Below, in pieces: positions 52,744 through 62,720 of a DNA stretch of 64,000 nt. Origin of the DNA: Bacillus sp. NTK071 (lineage in GTDB: Bacteria; Bacillota; Bacilli; Bacillales; Guptibacillaceae); contig NZ_JAFKOI010000002.1 of assembly GCF_017303315.1 (NCBI RefSeq), positions 403,396-467,395 of the forward strand, written 5' to 3'. The notes beneath the pieces were generated by a model that worked only from the letters and a program-made list of their open reading frames with translations, was not told the origin of the DNA and made no database searches. How positions within the stretch are numbered: position 1 is the stretch's first letter; the number at the start of each line of letters is the position of its first letter. A program made the translations under genes and the position numbers.

Positions 52744-54927
52744 CTACTGCATAATTCTGCGAACAGCATAGATGTCTGGTATTCGTTTCACACGCTCAAC
52801 CACTTTTTGGAGGTGAGCCGTATTTCGAATCGACACCGTCATGCTAATGGTCGCCATTTTGTTATTATCTGAGCGGCCAGATACCGACGTCATATCCGTT
52901 TTGGTTTCTGCCACAGCCTGTAGGACTTCATTCAGCAATCCTCTGCGATCGAAACCACTGATTTCAATATCAACATTGTAATTTTTCGGTGAGTCACTTT
53001 CCCACTCAACCTCAAGAAGTCGCTCCTGAGCATTGTCTTCATTCACGTTCGGGCAGTCCTTCCTGTGAATAGAGACACCTCTCCCCTTTGTAATGTATCC
53101 AACGATGTCATCACCAGGTACAGGGTTACAACATCTCGATAAACGAATCAACAGATTATCAATGCCTTTTACGCGTACACCAGATTCCGCTCTTCTTGGC
53201 GGACGAGCAGGAGTATGAGTGGTTTTACCTTCAATAATCGATTTTGCAAGCTCTTCTTCCTGTTCTTTCGTTCTCTCTTTACGAGCTTTATCCGTTAACC
53301 TTGTCGCGATTTGCGCTGCAGTAATCCCACCGTATCCAACAGCAGCATACATATCTTCTTCACTAGTGAAATTAAACTTTTTCGATACATTTGCAATGTT
53401 ATCTGCTGTAAGAACGGCTTTTAATTCAAAACCATGGCTTTTAATTTCTTTTTCAACGAGTTCTCTGCCTTTTTCAACATTTTCTTCACGCTTTTCTTTC
53501 TTGAACCATTGCTTGATCTTGTTCTTGGCATGAGAACTTTGACTGATTTTCAACCAGTCTTTACTCGGTCCATAAGAATGCTTTGAAGTTAGAACTTCAA
53601 CGATATCACCTGTTTTCAAGCGATGATCGAGAGGTACCATTTTGCCATTCACTTTTGCACCGATACAGTGGTTACCAATTTCGGTATGAATTCGATATGC
53701 GAAATCTAGCGGTACAGAACCTGTCGGCAGCTCAAACACGTCGCCCTTAGGTGTAAAAACGAATACCATGTCGCTAAATAAGTCAATCTTAAGAGACTCC
53801 ATAAACTCTTCTGCATTTGAAACGTCATTTTGCCATTCAAGGATTTGTCTGAACCAAGAAAGCTTCTTCTCAAAAGAGCTATTTACTTGATTCTCGTCGC
53901 CTTCCTTGTATGCCCAGTGGGCTGCTATTCCGTACTCAGCTACTTTGTGCATATCAGACGTTCTAATTTGAACCTCGAGCGGGTCACCCTTCGGTCCAAT
54001 AACTGTGGTATGAAGAGACTGGTACATATTTGCTTTAGGCATTGCGATATAATCTTTAAAACGACCAGGCATAGGCTTCCAGCACGTATGAATGATACCA
54101 AGAACGGCATAGCAATCCTTAATACTATTGACGACAATGCGAACCGCTAGCAAGTCATAGATTTCATTAAATTGCTTATGCTGTTTAGCCATCTTTCGAT
54201 AAATGCTGTAGATGTGTTTAGGACGACCAGAGATTTCAGCGTCAATGGATACTTCCTTCACCCGCTCTTGGATCTCGTCCACTACTTCATGAACAAACCC
54301 TTCACGTTCTGCTCGTTTCTTTTGCATCAAATTGACAATCCGATAATATTGCTGCGGATTTAAATAACGAAGTGCTGTATCCTCGAGCTCCCATTTAATC
54401 GTCGAAATACCGAGACGATGAGCGAGAGGTGCGAATATTTCAAGCGTTTCATTCGCCTTCTGCATCTGCTTTTCTTTAGGCATATGTTTAAGCGTACGCA
54501 TGTTATGAAGGCGGTCAGCCAACTTAATAAGAATGCACCTGATATCCTGCGCCATAGCAATCATCATCTTACGGTGATTCTCAGCTTGCTGTTCACGCTT
54601 GGACTTGTATTTGATTTTCTTCAGTTTCGTTACGCCATCAACTAGCATGGCAAGCTCGGGACTGAACTCATCAGAAATTTGTTCAAGCGTCACGTCGGTG
54701 TCTTCGACGACGTCATGAAGAAAGCCCCCAGCAACTGTGACAGGGTCTACTTCAAGATTAACAAGAATGCCAGCAACCTCAATAGGATGAATAATATATG
54801 GTTCACCCGATTTGCGGTACTGGCCTTCATGTGCATTGCGCGCGTATTCATAAGCTCTATTAAGATAGGAGAGATCGTCTTCAGACAAATACTGCTCCGC
54901 TCTTTCCATTACTTCTTCTATCGTCAT
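52744..54927 (-). CDS. relA: Bifunctional (p)ppGpp synthetase/hydrolase Rel
   Basis: A 727-residue stringent response enzyme. The HD hydrolase domain has HPIEVA and FLHDVVEDT near residues 47-75. The synthetase domain has RFKDYIAMPKANMYQSLHT near residue 292 and an EVQIRT segment near 323. A TGS domain (FVFTPKGDVFELPTGSVPLDF) begins near 393, then the zinc-finger region with CCNPVPGD near 600 and a C-terminal ACT domain. Both activities look intact. The start is ATG 54927 after AAGGTGA; TTG 54930 is just before it. dtd follows. Confidence 0.97.
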   Translation of the reverse strand: MTIEEVMERAEQYLSEDDLSYLNRAYEYARNAHEGQYRKSGEPYIIHPIEVAGILVNLEVDPVTVAGGFLHDVVEDTDVTLEQISDEFSPELAMLVDGVTKLKKIKYKSKREQQAENHRKMMIAMAQDIRCILIKLADRLHNMRTLKHMPKEKQMQKANETLEIFAPLAHRLGISTIKWELEDTALRYLNPQQYYRIVNLMQKKRAEREGFVHEVVDEIQERVKEVSIDAEISGRPKHIYSIYRKMAKQHKQFNEIYDLLAVRIVVNSIKDCYAVLGIIHTCWKPMPGRFKDYIAMPKANMYQSLHTTVIGPKGDPLEVQIRTSDMHKVAEYGIAAHWAYKEGDENQVNSSFEKKLSWFRQILEWQNDVSNAEEFMESLKIDLFSDMVFVFTPKGDVFELPTGSVPLDFAYRIHTEIGNHCIGAKVNGKMVPLDHRLKTGDIVEVLTSKHSYGPSKDWLKISQSSHAKNKIKQWFKKEKREENVEKGRELVEKEIKSHGFELKAVLTADNIANVSKKFNFTSEEDMYAAVGYGGITAAQIATRLTDKARKERTKEQEEELAKSIIEGKTTHTPARPPRRAESGVRVKGIDNLLIRLSRCCNPVPGDDIVGYITKGRGVSIHRKDCPNVNEDNAQERLLEVEWESDSPKNYNVDIEISGFDRRGLLNEVLQAVAETKTDMTSVSGRSDNNKMATISMTVSIRNTAHLQKVVERVKRIPDIYAVRRIMQ

Positions 54928-55067
54928 CAAATCACCTTGATTACTGTTGGTATATTGGTTCTATTATCGTTAAAAAACGTCACCATGTAAAGAGATTAAG
55001 AGAAAAATGTCGTTATTCCTAACTGGTAAGCACTGGGTAGGCTTAACAATACATCATAAAGAGAAAG

Positions 55068-55093
55068 AGCGTCCGGCGATTCGGACACTCTAC
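55068..55093 (-). terminator. Terminator of apt
   Basis: AGAGTGTCCG pairs with CGGACGCTCT (one G-U type mismatch) around AATCGC, then TTTCTCTTT on the minus strand. It separates the recJ-apt operon from relA. Confidence 0.8.
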
Positions 55094-55096
55094 ACT

Positions 55097-55609
55097 TTAG
55101 TATGTCATCAATGTAAATATATCATGTCGGTCAAGGTTTTTACGTCCTTCTAGATAAGAAAGTTCAATCATAAACGCAAGGCCGACGACTATTCCACCTA
55201 GTTGTTCAACCAATTCAATCGTTGCATTGATTGTTCCACCAGTTGCCAACAAATCGTCAGTGATTAAAACTCTTTGACCTGGCTTGATTGCGTCCTTATG
55301 AATGGTAAGAACATCTTTACCGTACTCAAGTCCGTAGTCCACTTTCGCTACTTCACGTGGAAGTTTACCTTCTTTACGTACAGGCACAAAACCAATACCT
55401 AGAATATAAGCAACCGGGCAACCTACAATAAACCCTCTTGCTTCTGGTCCTACAATGACATCGATATCTTTATCTTTTGCAAAGTCTGCAATGTCGTTAA
55501 CTACAGCGCTGTAAGCTTCTCCATTTTGCATAAGTGGGGTAATGTCCTTAAAACGAATACCTTCTTTCGGATAGTCCTCAACAACTGCAATATAATCTTT
55601 ATAATTCAT
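55097..55609 (-). CDS. apt: Adenine phosphoribosyltransferase
   Basis: A 170-residue purine salvage enzyme that makes AMP from adenine and PRPP. It shows [15 protein letters not shown] near the start, [15 protein letters not shown] near residue 55, PVRKEGKLP near residue 77 and the PRPP loop [16 protein letters not shown] near residue 115. Its ATG touches the recJ stop codon, so both are on one transcript. Full length. Confidence 0.97.
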   Translation of the reverse strand: MNYKDYIAVVEDYPKEGIRFKDITPLMQNGEAYSAVVNDIADFAKDKDIDVIVGPEARGFIVGCPVAYILGIGFVPVRKEGKLPREVAKVDYGLEYGKDVLTIHKDAIKPGQRVLITDDLLATGGTINATIELVEQLGGIVVGLAFMIELSYLEGRKNLDRHDIFTLMTY

Positions 55610-57964
55610 TTACTTTATGGCCTCCTCAGTGCTATTGAAACAATTAACTGATTGATCGAACCAACTTTTCAAAGCATGATAGGAGGAATAGCAAAAGTCA
55701 TTTTCAAGTTTTGCCTTTTCAAGCTTACTCCTATACGTTTTGGAAGAAGTTAATTCACTTTTAACAGATTGTGGTTTAAGAGAAATCAGTCCATCATCCA
55801 TTGTAACAAAATCCAACTCAAAAAACACCTGTGACATGAAGTGAACGGTTTCTTTTGACCAGCCTTTATGTTTAGCAAGCTTTTCTGCATCTCTTAAGTG
55901 AAAGCTTCCCTTTTTCATTAAGAATGCATAGTACCATTTAAAATCTTCACGCGAAGGCAGTGTTGAAAAGAAATGATCTTCTTCATGCTCAAAAACAGCA
56001 TATGTTCGCTCTGGTACGCCGCCCTTCTTGAACAATTCAACTAGTTCTTCTTCTAAGTCTGGTAGATCAAGAAGCATAACATACTTGTTCTCAAAAGTAA
56101 GGTTCTCTTCAAGTGGAGATGTTTTGACGAATTCTTTCCATTGCTGAATGCCAAGCTTATTAACAGTGCCATCCTGAAACGAAATCATGATTAACTTATC
56201 GAGTGGCATGGACTCAAGACGCTTCTTAAGATCTCGAATACCTCTGTAATCGAATAATTGCCACTCGTTCACTGCCATATCTTTAACAAAGATTTGTGGC
56301 TTTCTTAACCCATTCCATTCATTAACAGAAAGTTGCCCAATTACACTCACTGCAGCTCTAGAAGCAATCTCTTCAAAGACATAACCAAAGTGGAAACCTA
56401 CGCCATCAAGAGTTGCACCATTTTCCTCAAGGGCTACTTTCAAATGATTATCTTTGCTACCGATTCTTCTAATCTGTGATAAATTCACATCCTGCAACAT
56501 CACAACTGGTTTGGGGTTACTCACTCCAAAAGGAGCTAACAAGTTCATCTCTTCAATCGTTTCAAGCGTAATGTCTTCTACTCTACAATGCAGATCAACC
56601 TTCGTAAGTGGTGTTAAGTCTTCATTAGTTAATTTTTCTAATGCTTGGTCGTTCAATCTCTTACGAAGACTTTCAAGATACTGAAGGTCAATTGTCATTC
56701 CAGCTGCCATAGGGTGTCCGCCAAAATGTGGAAGAATATCTCGACATTCTGAGAGGTTCATAAACATATCAAATGCTTCAATGCTTCGTGCAGATCCTTT
56801 CGCAACCCCCTTTTCACGATCAATACTCATGACTATGGTTGGTCGATAATATTTTTCGACGAGTCTTGAAGCAACGATTCCGATTACTCCTGCGTTCCAT
56901 CCTTCTCTTGCAATTATAAGAACACGATTGTTCTCGTTAAGAAGATCATTCTTCTCTACTTCTTCAATCGCTTCTTGTGTCATTGTATTAACAAGTTCTT
57001 GACGTGTTTTATTTAATGCATCTATCTCCATAGCAAGCTGTTCAGCAAGTTCAAAATCATCCGTTGTTAACAGCTCAACAGCAGGATCTGCACTTTCAAG
57101 CCGTCCTACTGCGTTTAGACGTGGTCCTATGCCAAATCCTAGATGTTCCTCGTTTAATTCCTGTCCTTTTAGTCCGCAAACATCAAGGAGAGCTTTAATA
57201 CCCGGTTTGCTCGAGTTTTGCAGTGCACGAATGCCTTCACTTGCAATTAAACGATTCTCATCCTGCAATGGAACAAGGTCAGCAATCGTACCCATAGCTG
57301 CAATTTCTAGCAAATGACCAGGAATTCGATCTAGAAGGGCCTGAGCAAGTTTAAATGCCACCCCAACCCCAGCCAATCCTTTAAATGGATATCCACAGCC
57401 AGGTTTCTTAGGGTTAATTGTTGCAAATGCATCAGGCAGTACAGGAGGTGGCTCATGGTGATCTGTAATAATCAAATCAATCCCTATTTCCTTTGCCACT
57501 TCTGCTTCATGAACTCCTGAAATCCCGGTATCCACTGTAACAATTAAACTGTAGCCATCTTCTTTTGCCTGACGAAACGCTGCTTCATTTGGTCCATATC
57601 CTTCTGTAAAACGATTTGGAATGTAATAATCAAAAGTAGCGCCAAGCTCTCGGAGTGTATAGACGAGAACGCTCGTACTACTTACACCATCAGCATCGTA
57701 ATCTCCATAAATTAAGATTCTTTCATTCTTCGCTATAGCATGTTGAATACGATCAACAGATTCTTTCATACCATCCATCAAATATGGATTATGATAGGAT
57801 AAATTTTCTTTATATAAAAACCGTCTTGCTTCTTCCTCTCCCTCGAAACCTCTGTTAACAAGTAAGGAGGTAGCTAATCGAGAGATACCTAGTTCACTCT
57901 GGAGCCGATCAATGTTTGTTTCATCTGTTTCAGCTAGTTTCCAGCGTGTTTTAGATCTTAACAT
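55610..57964 (-). CDS. recJ: Single-strand DNA exonuclease RecJ
   Basis: A 784-residue 5'-3' exonuclease of the DHH family, used in recombination and repair. The metal motifs are YGDYDADGVSST near residue 84, VTVDTGISG near residue 137, IITDHHEPP (DHH) near residue 161 and GGHPMAAG near residue 405. The long C-terminal extension is that of Bacillus RecJ. I chose ATG 57964 after AAGAGGTG; longer frames to 58006 add an unmatched tail. apt follows directly. Confidence 0.95.
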   Translation of the reverse strand: MLRSKTRWKLAETDETNIDRLQSELGISRLATSLLVNRGFEGEEEARRFLYKENLSYHNPYLMDGMKESVDRIQHAIAKNERILIYGDYDADGVSSTSVLVYTLRELGATFDYYIPNRFTEGYGPNEAAFRQAKEDGYSLIVTVDTGISGVHEAEVAKEIGIDLIITDHHEPPPVLPDAFATINPKKPGCGYPFKGLAGVGVAFKLAQALLDRIPGHLLEIAAMGTIADLVPLQDENRLIASEGIRALQNSSKPGIKALLDVCGLKGQELNEEHLGFGIGPRLNAVGRLESADPAVELLTTDDFELAEQLAMEIDALNKTRQELVNTMTQEAIEEVEKNDLLNENNRVLIIAREGWNAGVIGIVASRLVEKYYRPTIVMSIDREKGVAKGSARSIEAFDMFMNLSECRDILPHFGGHPMAAGMTIDLQYLESLRKRLNDQALEKLTNEDLTPLTKVDLHCRVEDITLETIEEMNLLAPFGVSNPKPVVMLQDVNLSQIRRIGSKDNHLKVALEENGATLDGVGFHFGYVFEEIASRAAVSVIGQLSVNEWNGLRKPQIFVKDMAVNEWQLFDYRGIRDLKKRLESMPLDKLIMISFQDGTVNKLGIQQWKEFVKTSPLEENLTFENKYVMLLDLPDLEEELVELFKKGGVPERTYAVFEHEEDHFFSTLPSREDFKWYYAFLMKKGSFHLRDAEKLAKHKGWSKETVHFMSQVFFELDFVTMDDGLISLKPQSVKSELTSSKTYRSKLEKAKLENDFCYSSYHALKSWFDQSVNCFNSTEEAIK

Positions 57965-58097
57965 CGAATCACCTCTTAACCAGTTCATTATATATAGTTT
58001 GGACACATTTGACCATAGTTTGAGAGGAGGAATCTTATTCTTACAAATGATGGGCTATATGATTCCGGCTTCGTACTATAATCAAAACAAAAAAATA

Positions 58098-58120
58098 AAC
58101 CCCCATGAGAATGGGGGGCA
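58098..58120 (-). terminator. Terminator of yrvD
   Basis: GCCCCCCAT and ATGGGGGT pair on the minus strand around TCTC, followed by TTATTTTTTT. Confidence 0.88.
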
Positions 58121-58126
58121 AATCAA

Positions 58127-58453
58127 TTATTCTCCGTCTGAATCCATTCCTTCATCCTCGGTAGGACCATCTAAGGGAACGTCAACAGGTTTTTGTTCAG
58201 CATCAGCTCGAAGCTGCGCGTTTTCCTTTTGCAGCTTCTTAAGCTCTTTTTTCAATCTATAATACTTCACCATCCCAAAACCTAAAACGAGAATGGCTCC
58301 CATTAATACTGATCCTAAAATAACAAGTACAAGTGGCCAGTCTGACGTACCAAAAACATAATTCACTTGAACCGGATCAACGTTCACAACTGAAAATACT
58401 GCAATAATTAGAGCGAAAACAAGGGCAATAACCAAACCCCATTGTCCTTTCAT
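58127..58453 (-). CDS. yrvD: LapA-domain membrane protein (YrvD)
   Basis: A 108-residue protein of the LapA/DUF1049 type. Two membrane helices (WGLVIALVFALIIAVFSVVN and WPLVLVILGSVLMGAILVLG) are followed by a coiled-coil stretch (LKKELKKLQKENAQL) and an acidic tail. The start ATG 58453 is nine bases after GGAGG and gives the MKGQWG family N-terminus; ATG 58459 is too close to it. It lies before recJ as in B. subtilis. Family members help organise membrane assemblies; function here unknown. Confidence 0.88.
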   Translation of the reverse strand: MKGQWGLVIALVFALIIAVFSVVNVDPVQVNYVFGTSDWPLVLVILGSVLMGAILVLGFGMVKYYRLKKELKKLQKENAQLRADAEQKPVDVPLDGPTEDEGMDSDGE

Positions 58454-58500
58454 CCACATCTACCTCCCCTTCTACTTCTATACCTATTCCATTACTAGAT

Positions 58501-59400
58501 CTATTTTTCCTTTGGTTCATAAGGATTAATGTGGACAAGCACATCATGTACTTCATCTTCTTGCAGCAAACGTTCTTTCACAGCCTTACCGATATCGTGC
58601 CCCTCTCTCACTGAAATGTCTGGGTCGACACCGAGCTTCACATCAATAATAACATAGTGACCGTGCTCTCTAGCATAAAATTCATCGAGATTCACAATGC
58701 CATCCATCTCTTCAATTACTTTCTTATATTGAACCGTATCTTCTTCATGCAAAACATGATCGAGTGTCGTATGAATTGATTCGAAACCAAGCTTGATTGC
58801 CATCTTCCCAATCAGAATAGAAACAAAAATCCCTGCAATGGGGTCTGCATAAATAAGCCATGATAAATCGAATCTACTTCCTAAAATAGCACCAGCGATC
58901 CCGATGAGAACTGCGATTGAGGAATACACATCAGAACGATGCTCATATGCATTGACGATCAAGGCATCACTTTTAATTTTTGTACCCAAACGATACTTAT
59001 AACGAAACATTGCTTCTTTAACAATAATGGAAACAAGGGCAGCGTATAAAGCGAGTGTGCCAGGTGCTTCTATTGGCTGAAAAATAGCCTTACCTGAACT
59101 AATCCCAATTTCAACACCTACGAATAGAAGCAATACAGCAACGATAATTGCAGCAATGGACTCTGCTTTCCCATGACCATAAGGGTGGTCTTTATCAGGG
59201 GGAAGCTTTGCAGCACGCAAACCAACAAAAACGGCAAACGAACCGGCAACGTCTGAAGCAGAATGGGCTGCATCAGCAATAAGAGCCCGACTATTTGCTA
59301 TATAACCAATAACTCCTTTTAATACAGCAAGGACAATATTCCCTAAAATCCCAACAATAGCTGCAATCTCTGCTTTCCGAAAACGTTCTTCTTTCTTCAT
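58501..59400 (-). CDS. Cation diffusion facilitator (CDF) efflux protein
   Basis: A 299-residue metal exporter with six membrane helices and a C-terminal cytosolic ferredoxin-like domain. Helix 2 has ADAAHSASD with candidate ligands Asp43, His47 and Asp51; helix 5 has NAYEHRSD with Glu, His and Asp. The loop HPYGHGKAE near residue 73 is typical. The mixed ligand set leaves zinc, iron and manganese open. It stands between secF and yrvD with no close relative at that place in B. subtilis that I recall. Confidence 0.88.
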   Translation of the reverse strand: MKKEERFRKAEIAAIVGILGNIVLAVLKGVIGYIANSRALIADAAHSASDVAGSFAVFVGLRAAKLPPDKDHPYGHGKAESIAAIIVAVLLLFVGVEIGISSGKAIFQPIEAPGTLALYAALVSIIVKEAMFRYKYRLGTKIKSDALIVNAYEHRSDVYSSIAVLIGIAGAILGSRFDLSWLIYADPIAGIFVSILIGKMAIKLGFESIHTTLDHVLHEEDTVQYKKVIEEMDGIVNLDEFYAREHGHYVIIDVKLGVDPDISVREGHDIGKAVKERLLQEDEVHDVLVHINPYEPKEK

Positions 59401-59474
59401 TTCCTCACCTCTAACAATTCCTTATAGCGTTTCCCTTAACACCAGATTCTAAATCTTGTTGATAGCGACATGTA

Positions 59475-59498
59475 AGAGCCATGGCATAGCCATGGCTC
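59475..59498 (-). terminator. Hairpin downstream of secF
   Basis: AGAGCCATGGC pairs with GCCATGGCTCT around three bases. The T run on either side is weak, so termination is possible but not certain. Confidence 0.5.
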
Positions 59499-59508
59499 TA
59501 CTTTCATT

Positions 59509-60429
59509 CTATATTTCGCTTTCAGCTGGAGCGAATTTTTTCTTCTTAAGTTGTTTACCTTTCCAAACCGCCCATAATTGAGAGGCAATAAAGATCGAAG
59601 AGTACGTGCCTGCTATTAGACCAATTAACAATGCAACAGCAAACGGTCGAATGGCTTCACCACCAAAAATCGTTAACGCAAGAGCTGCAAACACAACTGT
59701 TAACACTGTATTAATTGATCTTGCCAATGTTTGAACAAGACTTTTATTAACAACACGAGCTACATCATCAAATGTTTTCATTTTCTTCTCAAATTTCATG
59801 TTCTCTCGGATACGATCGAATGTAACGATCGTATCGTTAATAGAATAACCAACGATTGTTAGAACAGCAGCTATGAAAGTAATATTTACTTCAATCTGCA
59901 AGATGCTGAACACTGCAATAATAAAGAATGCATCGTGAAAAAGTGCAACTATTGCAGCAAATCCCTGTAGCCATTCAAATCGAAGGGCAACATATAAGAT
60001 AATTCCAACTGATGCAATTGCAACTGCGATGAACGCATTTTTCGCGAGGTCAACGGCTACATCAGGTGATACCGTACTTACACTTGGCTCTATTTCATAT
60101 AAATCCGTAAATTGGTTTTTAATTTCAGCCACTTCATCTTTATTTAACTCATCTTTGAAGGCAGCAACTGCCATTTCTCCACCACCTGCAAGGGTGACGG
60201 ACTCTGGCTCAAGCCCAAGTCCTTCAAGTTCTTTGGTTACTTCTTCAGTAGTCAACGTGCTATCCGACTGTATATCAACGCGTGAGCCACTAGAGAAGTC
60301 AATGCCCAGGTTTAGACCAAATATAGCAATTGCCAACCCACCAAGAACGATAAGTACAAGTGAAATCGCAAAGAATTTATTACGATGTTTAACAAAATCA
60401 AATTTAATATCTCTTACTTTAGAGCTCAT
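59509..60429 (-). CDS. secF: Protein translocase subunit SecF
   Basis: A 306-residue membrane protein that assists SecYEG export using the proton gradient. It has an N-terminal helix, the GLNLGIDFSSGSRVDI segment near residue 37, a short extracytosolic domain and five C-terminal helices with NDTIVTFDRIRENM near residue 195. I chose ATG 60429 with GGAGAG upstream. Its start overlaps secD by 11 bases in a different frame, so SecD and SecF are separate proteins here rather than the single SecDF chain of B. subtilis. Confidence 0.94.
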   Translation of the reverse strand: MSSKVRDIKFDFVKHRNKFFAISLVLIVLGGLAIAIFGLNLGIDFSSGSRVDIQSDSTLTTEEVTKELEGLGLEPESVTLAGGGEMAVAAFKDELNKDEVAEIKNQFTDLYEIEPSVSTVSPDVAVDLAKNAFIAVAIASVGIILYVALRFEWLQGFAAIVALFHDAFFIIAVFSILQIEVNITFIAAVLTIVGYSINDTIVTFDRIRENMKFEKKMKTFDDVARVVNKSLVQTLARSINTVLTVVFAALALTIFGGEAIRPFAVALLIGLIAGTYSSIFIASQLWAVWKGKQLKKKKFAPAESEI

Positions 60430-61723
60430 CGATTTCACTCTCCTTTACGCCGAAAAGTCCGGGCTTCTTACTTAATGCCCTACTCTTAACCCATAGGCCA
60501 AGAAGTATTCGTGAGCCCCAAACAGCAGTTAAAAAGCTGACAACGATACTTGTAATGAGCATGACAGCAAATCCTTTAACAGAACTTGTTCCATAGGCGA
60601 ATAACACACCAGCAGCTATAAGCGTTGTAATGTTTGCGTCAAAGATCGTTGTAAAGGAGCGTCTTCCACCTGCTTTAAAAGCTGACATAATCGACTTTCC
60701 TGAACGAATCTCTTCTTTAATTCTTTCGTATGTGATGATATTGGCATCAACAGCCATCCCGACCCCGAGAATAAGGGCAGCAATACCAGGAAGTGTTAAT
60801 ACTGCATTCATCCAATTAAATACAACAAGAATAAGGTAGATATACACACTTAGTGTAATAACAGCAATCGCTCCAGGTAGACGGTAATAAAATAGCATGA
60901 ATAAGAAAATCAAGCCTATACCGATAAAGCCTGCTAAGACAGTTTTATTAAGCGACTGTTCCCCAAATTGAGCACCAACAGAAGTTGAATAGATTTCCTC
61001 AAGTTGGACTGGAAGAGATCCTGCATTCAGTAATTCCTTCAAATTCTCAGCTTCTTCAAGCTGGAATGGCGGTCCTGTAATCACTACTGTATTCTGTGAG
61101 AGAACCGATCTAACAGCAGGATCTGAAATGAACTTTTGCTCATCTGCAGGCTTAGTAACTTCTTCTTGATATGAGTCGCCTTCTTCATAGTCAAGCCAAA
61201 TCACAAGGCGATTATCCGGTTGTGGTAATTGACTGATTTTTCGAGTAATATTAGCAAATTTCTCAGGATTTTTAAGTGTTACTTGAACAACAGGCTGGTT
61301 GTTATCAAACACTACTTTCGCAGCGCCTTCCTTCAAATCAGCACCGCTCATTTGCTCTTCATCATCAGTTGTACGGAACGTTAGCTCCGCCTGTGTTGAG
61401 AGTAGCTCACGTGCTTGGTTCTGATCTGTGACACCAGCAAGCTGAACGCGAATACGGTCTTCGCCTTCTATAGTGATACGAGGTTCTGAAACCCCGAGAA
61501 CATTAATACGCTTGTACAAAGCACTTACAGTACTATTTAAAAGGTCTTGACTAAGTTCCTGACCTTCTTGAGCAGGCGTTACTTCATACAGAACCTCAAA
61601 CCCACCCTGCAAATCAAGGCCTAACTTAATTTCTTTCGTTACACCCATAACCGTTGTCCCGATCAATCCACCAAGCAGAAGGACGATCAAAAAGAACGCT
61701 ACGATCCGGCCTTTTTTTACCAT
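60419..61723 (-). CDS. secD: Protein translocase subunit SecD
   Basis: A 434-residue partner of SecF. An N-terminal helix (IVAFFLIVLLLGGLIGTTV) and the KLGLDLQGGFEVLYEV motif near residue 38 are followed by the P1 extracytosolic domain (SALYKRINVLGVSEP, IRVQLAG). The five-helix block has GMAVDANIITYERIKEE near residue 340. I chose ATG 61723 after AGAGGAG. The C-terminus stops after VKESEIDEL, overlapping the secF start, with no fusion to SecF. Upstream is comN as in B. subtilis. Confidence 0.95.
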   Translation of the reverse strand: MVKKGRIVAFFLIVLLLGGLIGTTVMGVTKEIKLGLDLQGGFEVLYEVTPAQEGQELSQDLLNSTVSALYKRINVLGVSEPRITIEGEDRIRVQLAGVTDQNQARELLSTQAELTFRTTDDEEQMSGADLKEGAAKVVFDNNQPVVQVTLKNPEKFANITRKISQLPQPDNRLVIWLDYEEGDSYQEEVTKPADEQKFISDPAVRSVLSQNTVVITGPPFQLEEAENLKELLNAGSLPVQLEEIYSTSVGAQFGEQSLNKTVLAGFIGIGLIFLFMLFYYRLPGAIAVITLSVYIYLILVVFNWMNAVLTLPGIAALILGVGMAVDANIITYERIKEEIRSGKSIMSAFKAGGRRSFTTIFDANITTLIAAGVLFAYGTSSVKGFAVMLITSIVVSFLTAVWGSRILLGLWVKSRALSKKPGLFGVKESEIDEL

Positions 61724-61833
61724 GGAACAAAAACTCCTCTCTAAACACCCAGCATGATTTCTTATGTAGGTCAAAATACCACAATACTAGTTATTATACA
61801 GATATATGAATTTTTCTGTCAATTTCAGTATAA

Positions 61834-62097
61834 CTAAGCTTCTTGCTTTCTGAACATATCTGTTCCTTTATAAGCATGAATCGTAAGCCAATTCATGTAT
61901 TCATTTGTAGAAAGACGCATTATTTCGTTTACAAGACGATGCATTTGAATGTCATCTAAATCTTTATTTCGCTTCAGACGTGCAAGGAGACATTCCCAGA
62001 TTTCATCTGTGGTGGCCCCGTTGTATCCTAACAAATGAAATTCATCCAGCTTACTTTCTAGGGCTGGGTATACTTCTTTCTTCCACTCTTCCATCAT
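61834..62097 (-). CDS. comN: Post-transcriptional regulator ComN (YrzD)
   Basis: An 87-residue protein with EWKKEVYPALESKLDEFHLLGY at the start (helical), a middle DEIWECLLARLKR helix and a closing MNWLTIHAYK segment. It matches ComN, which controls comE transcript accumulation and localisation in B. subtilis. The start is ATG 62097, five bases after AGAGGAG; the ORF to 62112 overlaps the previous gene's stop. It stands between the small membrane protein gene and secD. comE is not within the window. Confidence 0.85.
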   Translation of the reverse strand: MMEEWKKEVYPALESKLDEFHLLGYNGATTDEIWECLLARLKRNKDLDDIQMHRLVNEIMRLSTNEYMNWLTIHAYKGTDMFRKQEA

Positions 62098-62114
62098 TCT
62101 GTCTCCTCTCATTT

Positions 62115-62600
62115 TTAGAAAATCGAGTAAATGGCGGCACCAACGCCTAAACCCGCAAGAACAACTCCTGTAAGAATGGATAGAAAGGCGTATTTAAATC
62201 GTATCGCAAAAAGCGCTGCTGCTACACATGCACTGTATGCTCCTGTAGTTGGAAGCGGAACAGCGGTGAATAGAATTAATCCTATCGCTCCATATTTCTC
62301 GACATTCTTACTTTTGCTCAGTGTGCGGTGATAAAGCCAATCATAGAAACGCTTATACCATTCAAATCTCATTAACCAATTACTAAGCGGCTGAAAGAGC
62401 AGTAGTAATGGAATAATCGGCAGTGTGTTTCCAAGCAAACTTAGAAATAAGGCTTTTAGAAACGAGAAATCAAAGGCATATGCCAGAGGCAACCCACCTC
62501 GTAACTCTAATATTGGAAGGGCAGATATAATCACTACAATCACTTCCTGTGGAAGAAAACCTAAGTTCTCTACAACGAATTGTTTAATTGCTTCTTTCAT
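62115..62600 (-). CDS. Small multidrug export-type membrane protein (COG2426)
   Basis: A 161-residue membrane protein with four or five helices. The family core is ALPILELRGGLPLAYAF near residue 27, LGNTLPIIPLLLLF near residue 56 and the re-entrant-like VEKYGAIGLILFTAVPLPTTGAYSA around residues 101-125 (read in parts). It belongs to the putative Sm_multidrug_ex family, but no substrate is proven. AGGAGTG precedes the ATG. It is the first gene of the set that runs through comN and secDF. Confidence 0.85.
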   Translation of the reverse strand: MKEAIKQFVVENLGFLPQEVIVVIISALPILELRGGLPLAYAFDFSFLKALFLSLLGNTLPIIPLLLLFQPLSNWLMRFEWYKRFYDWLYHRTLSKSKNVEKYGAIGLILFTAVPLPTTGAYSACVAAALFAIRFKYAFLSILTGVVLAGLGVGAAIYSIF

Positions 62601-62720
62601 TAAAACACTCCTATATGCCTGTCATGCTTTGTCCCCTAATAAGCATATACATAGTGATAAAAAATATCTAGACTTTTCTACAATTTTGCAGGGGTATTCT
62701 GGATGGAAAGTTGGGTGAAT

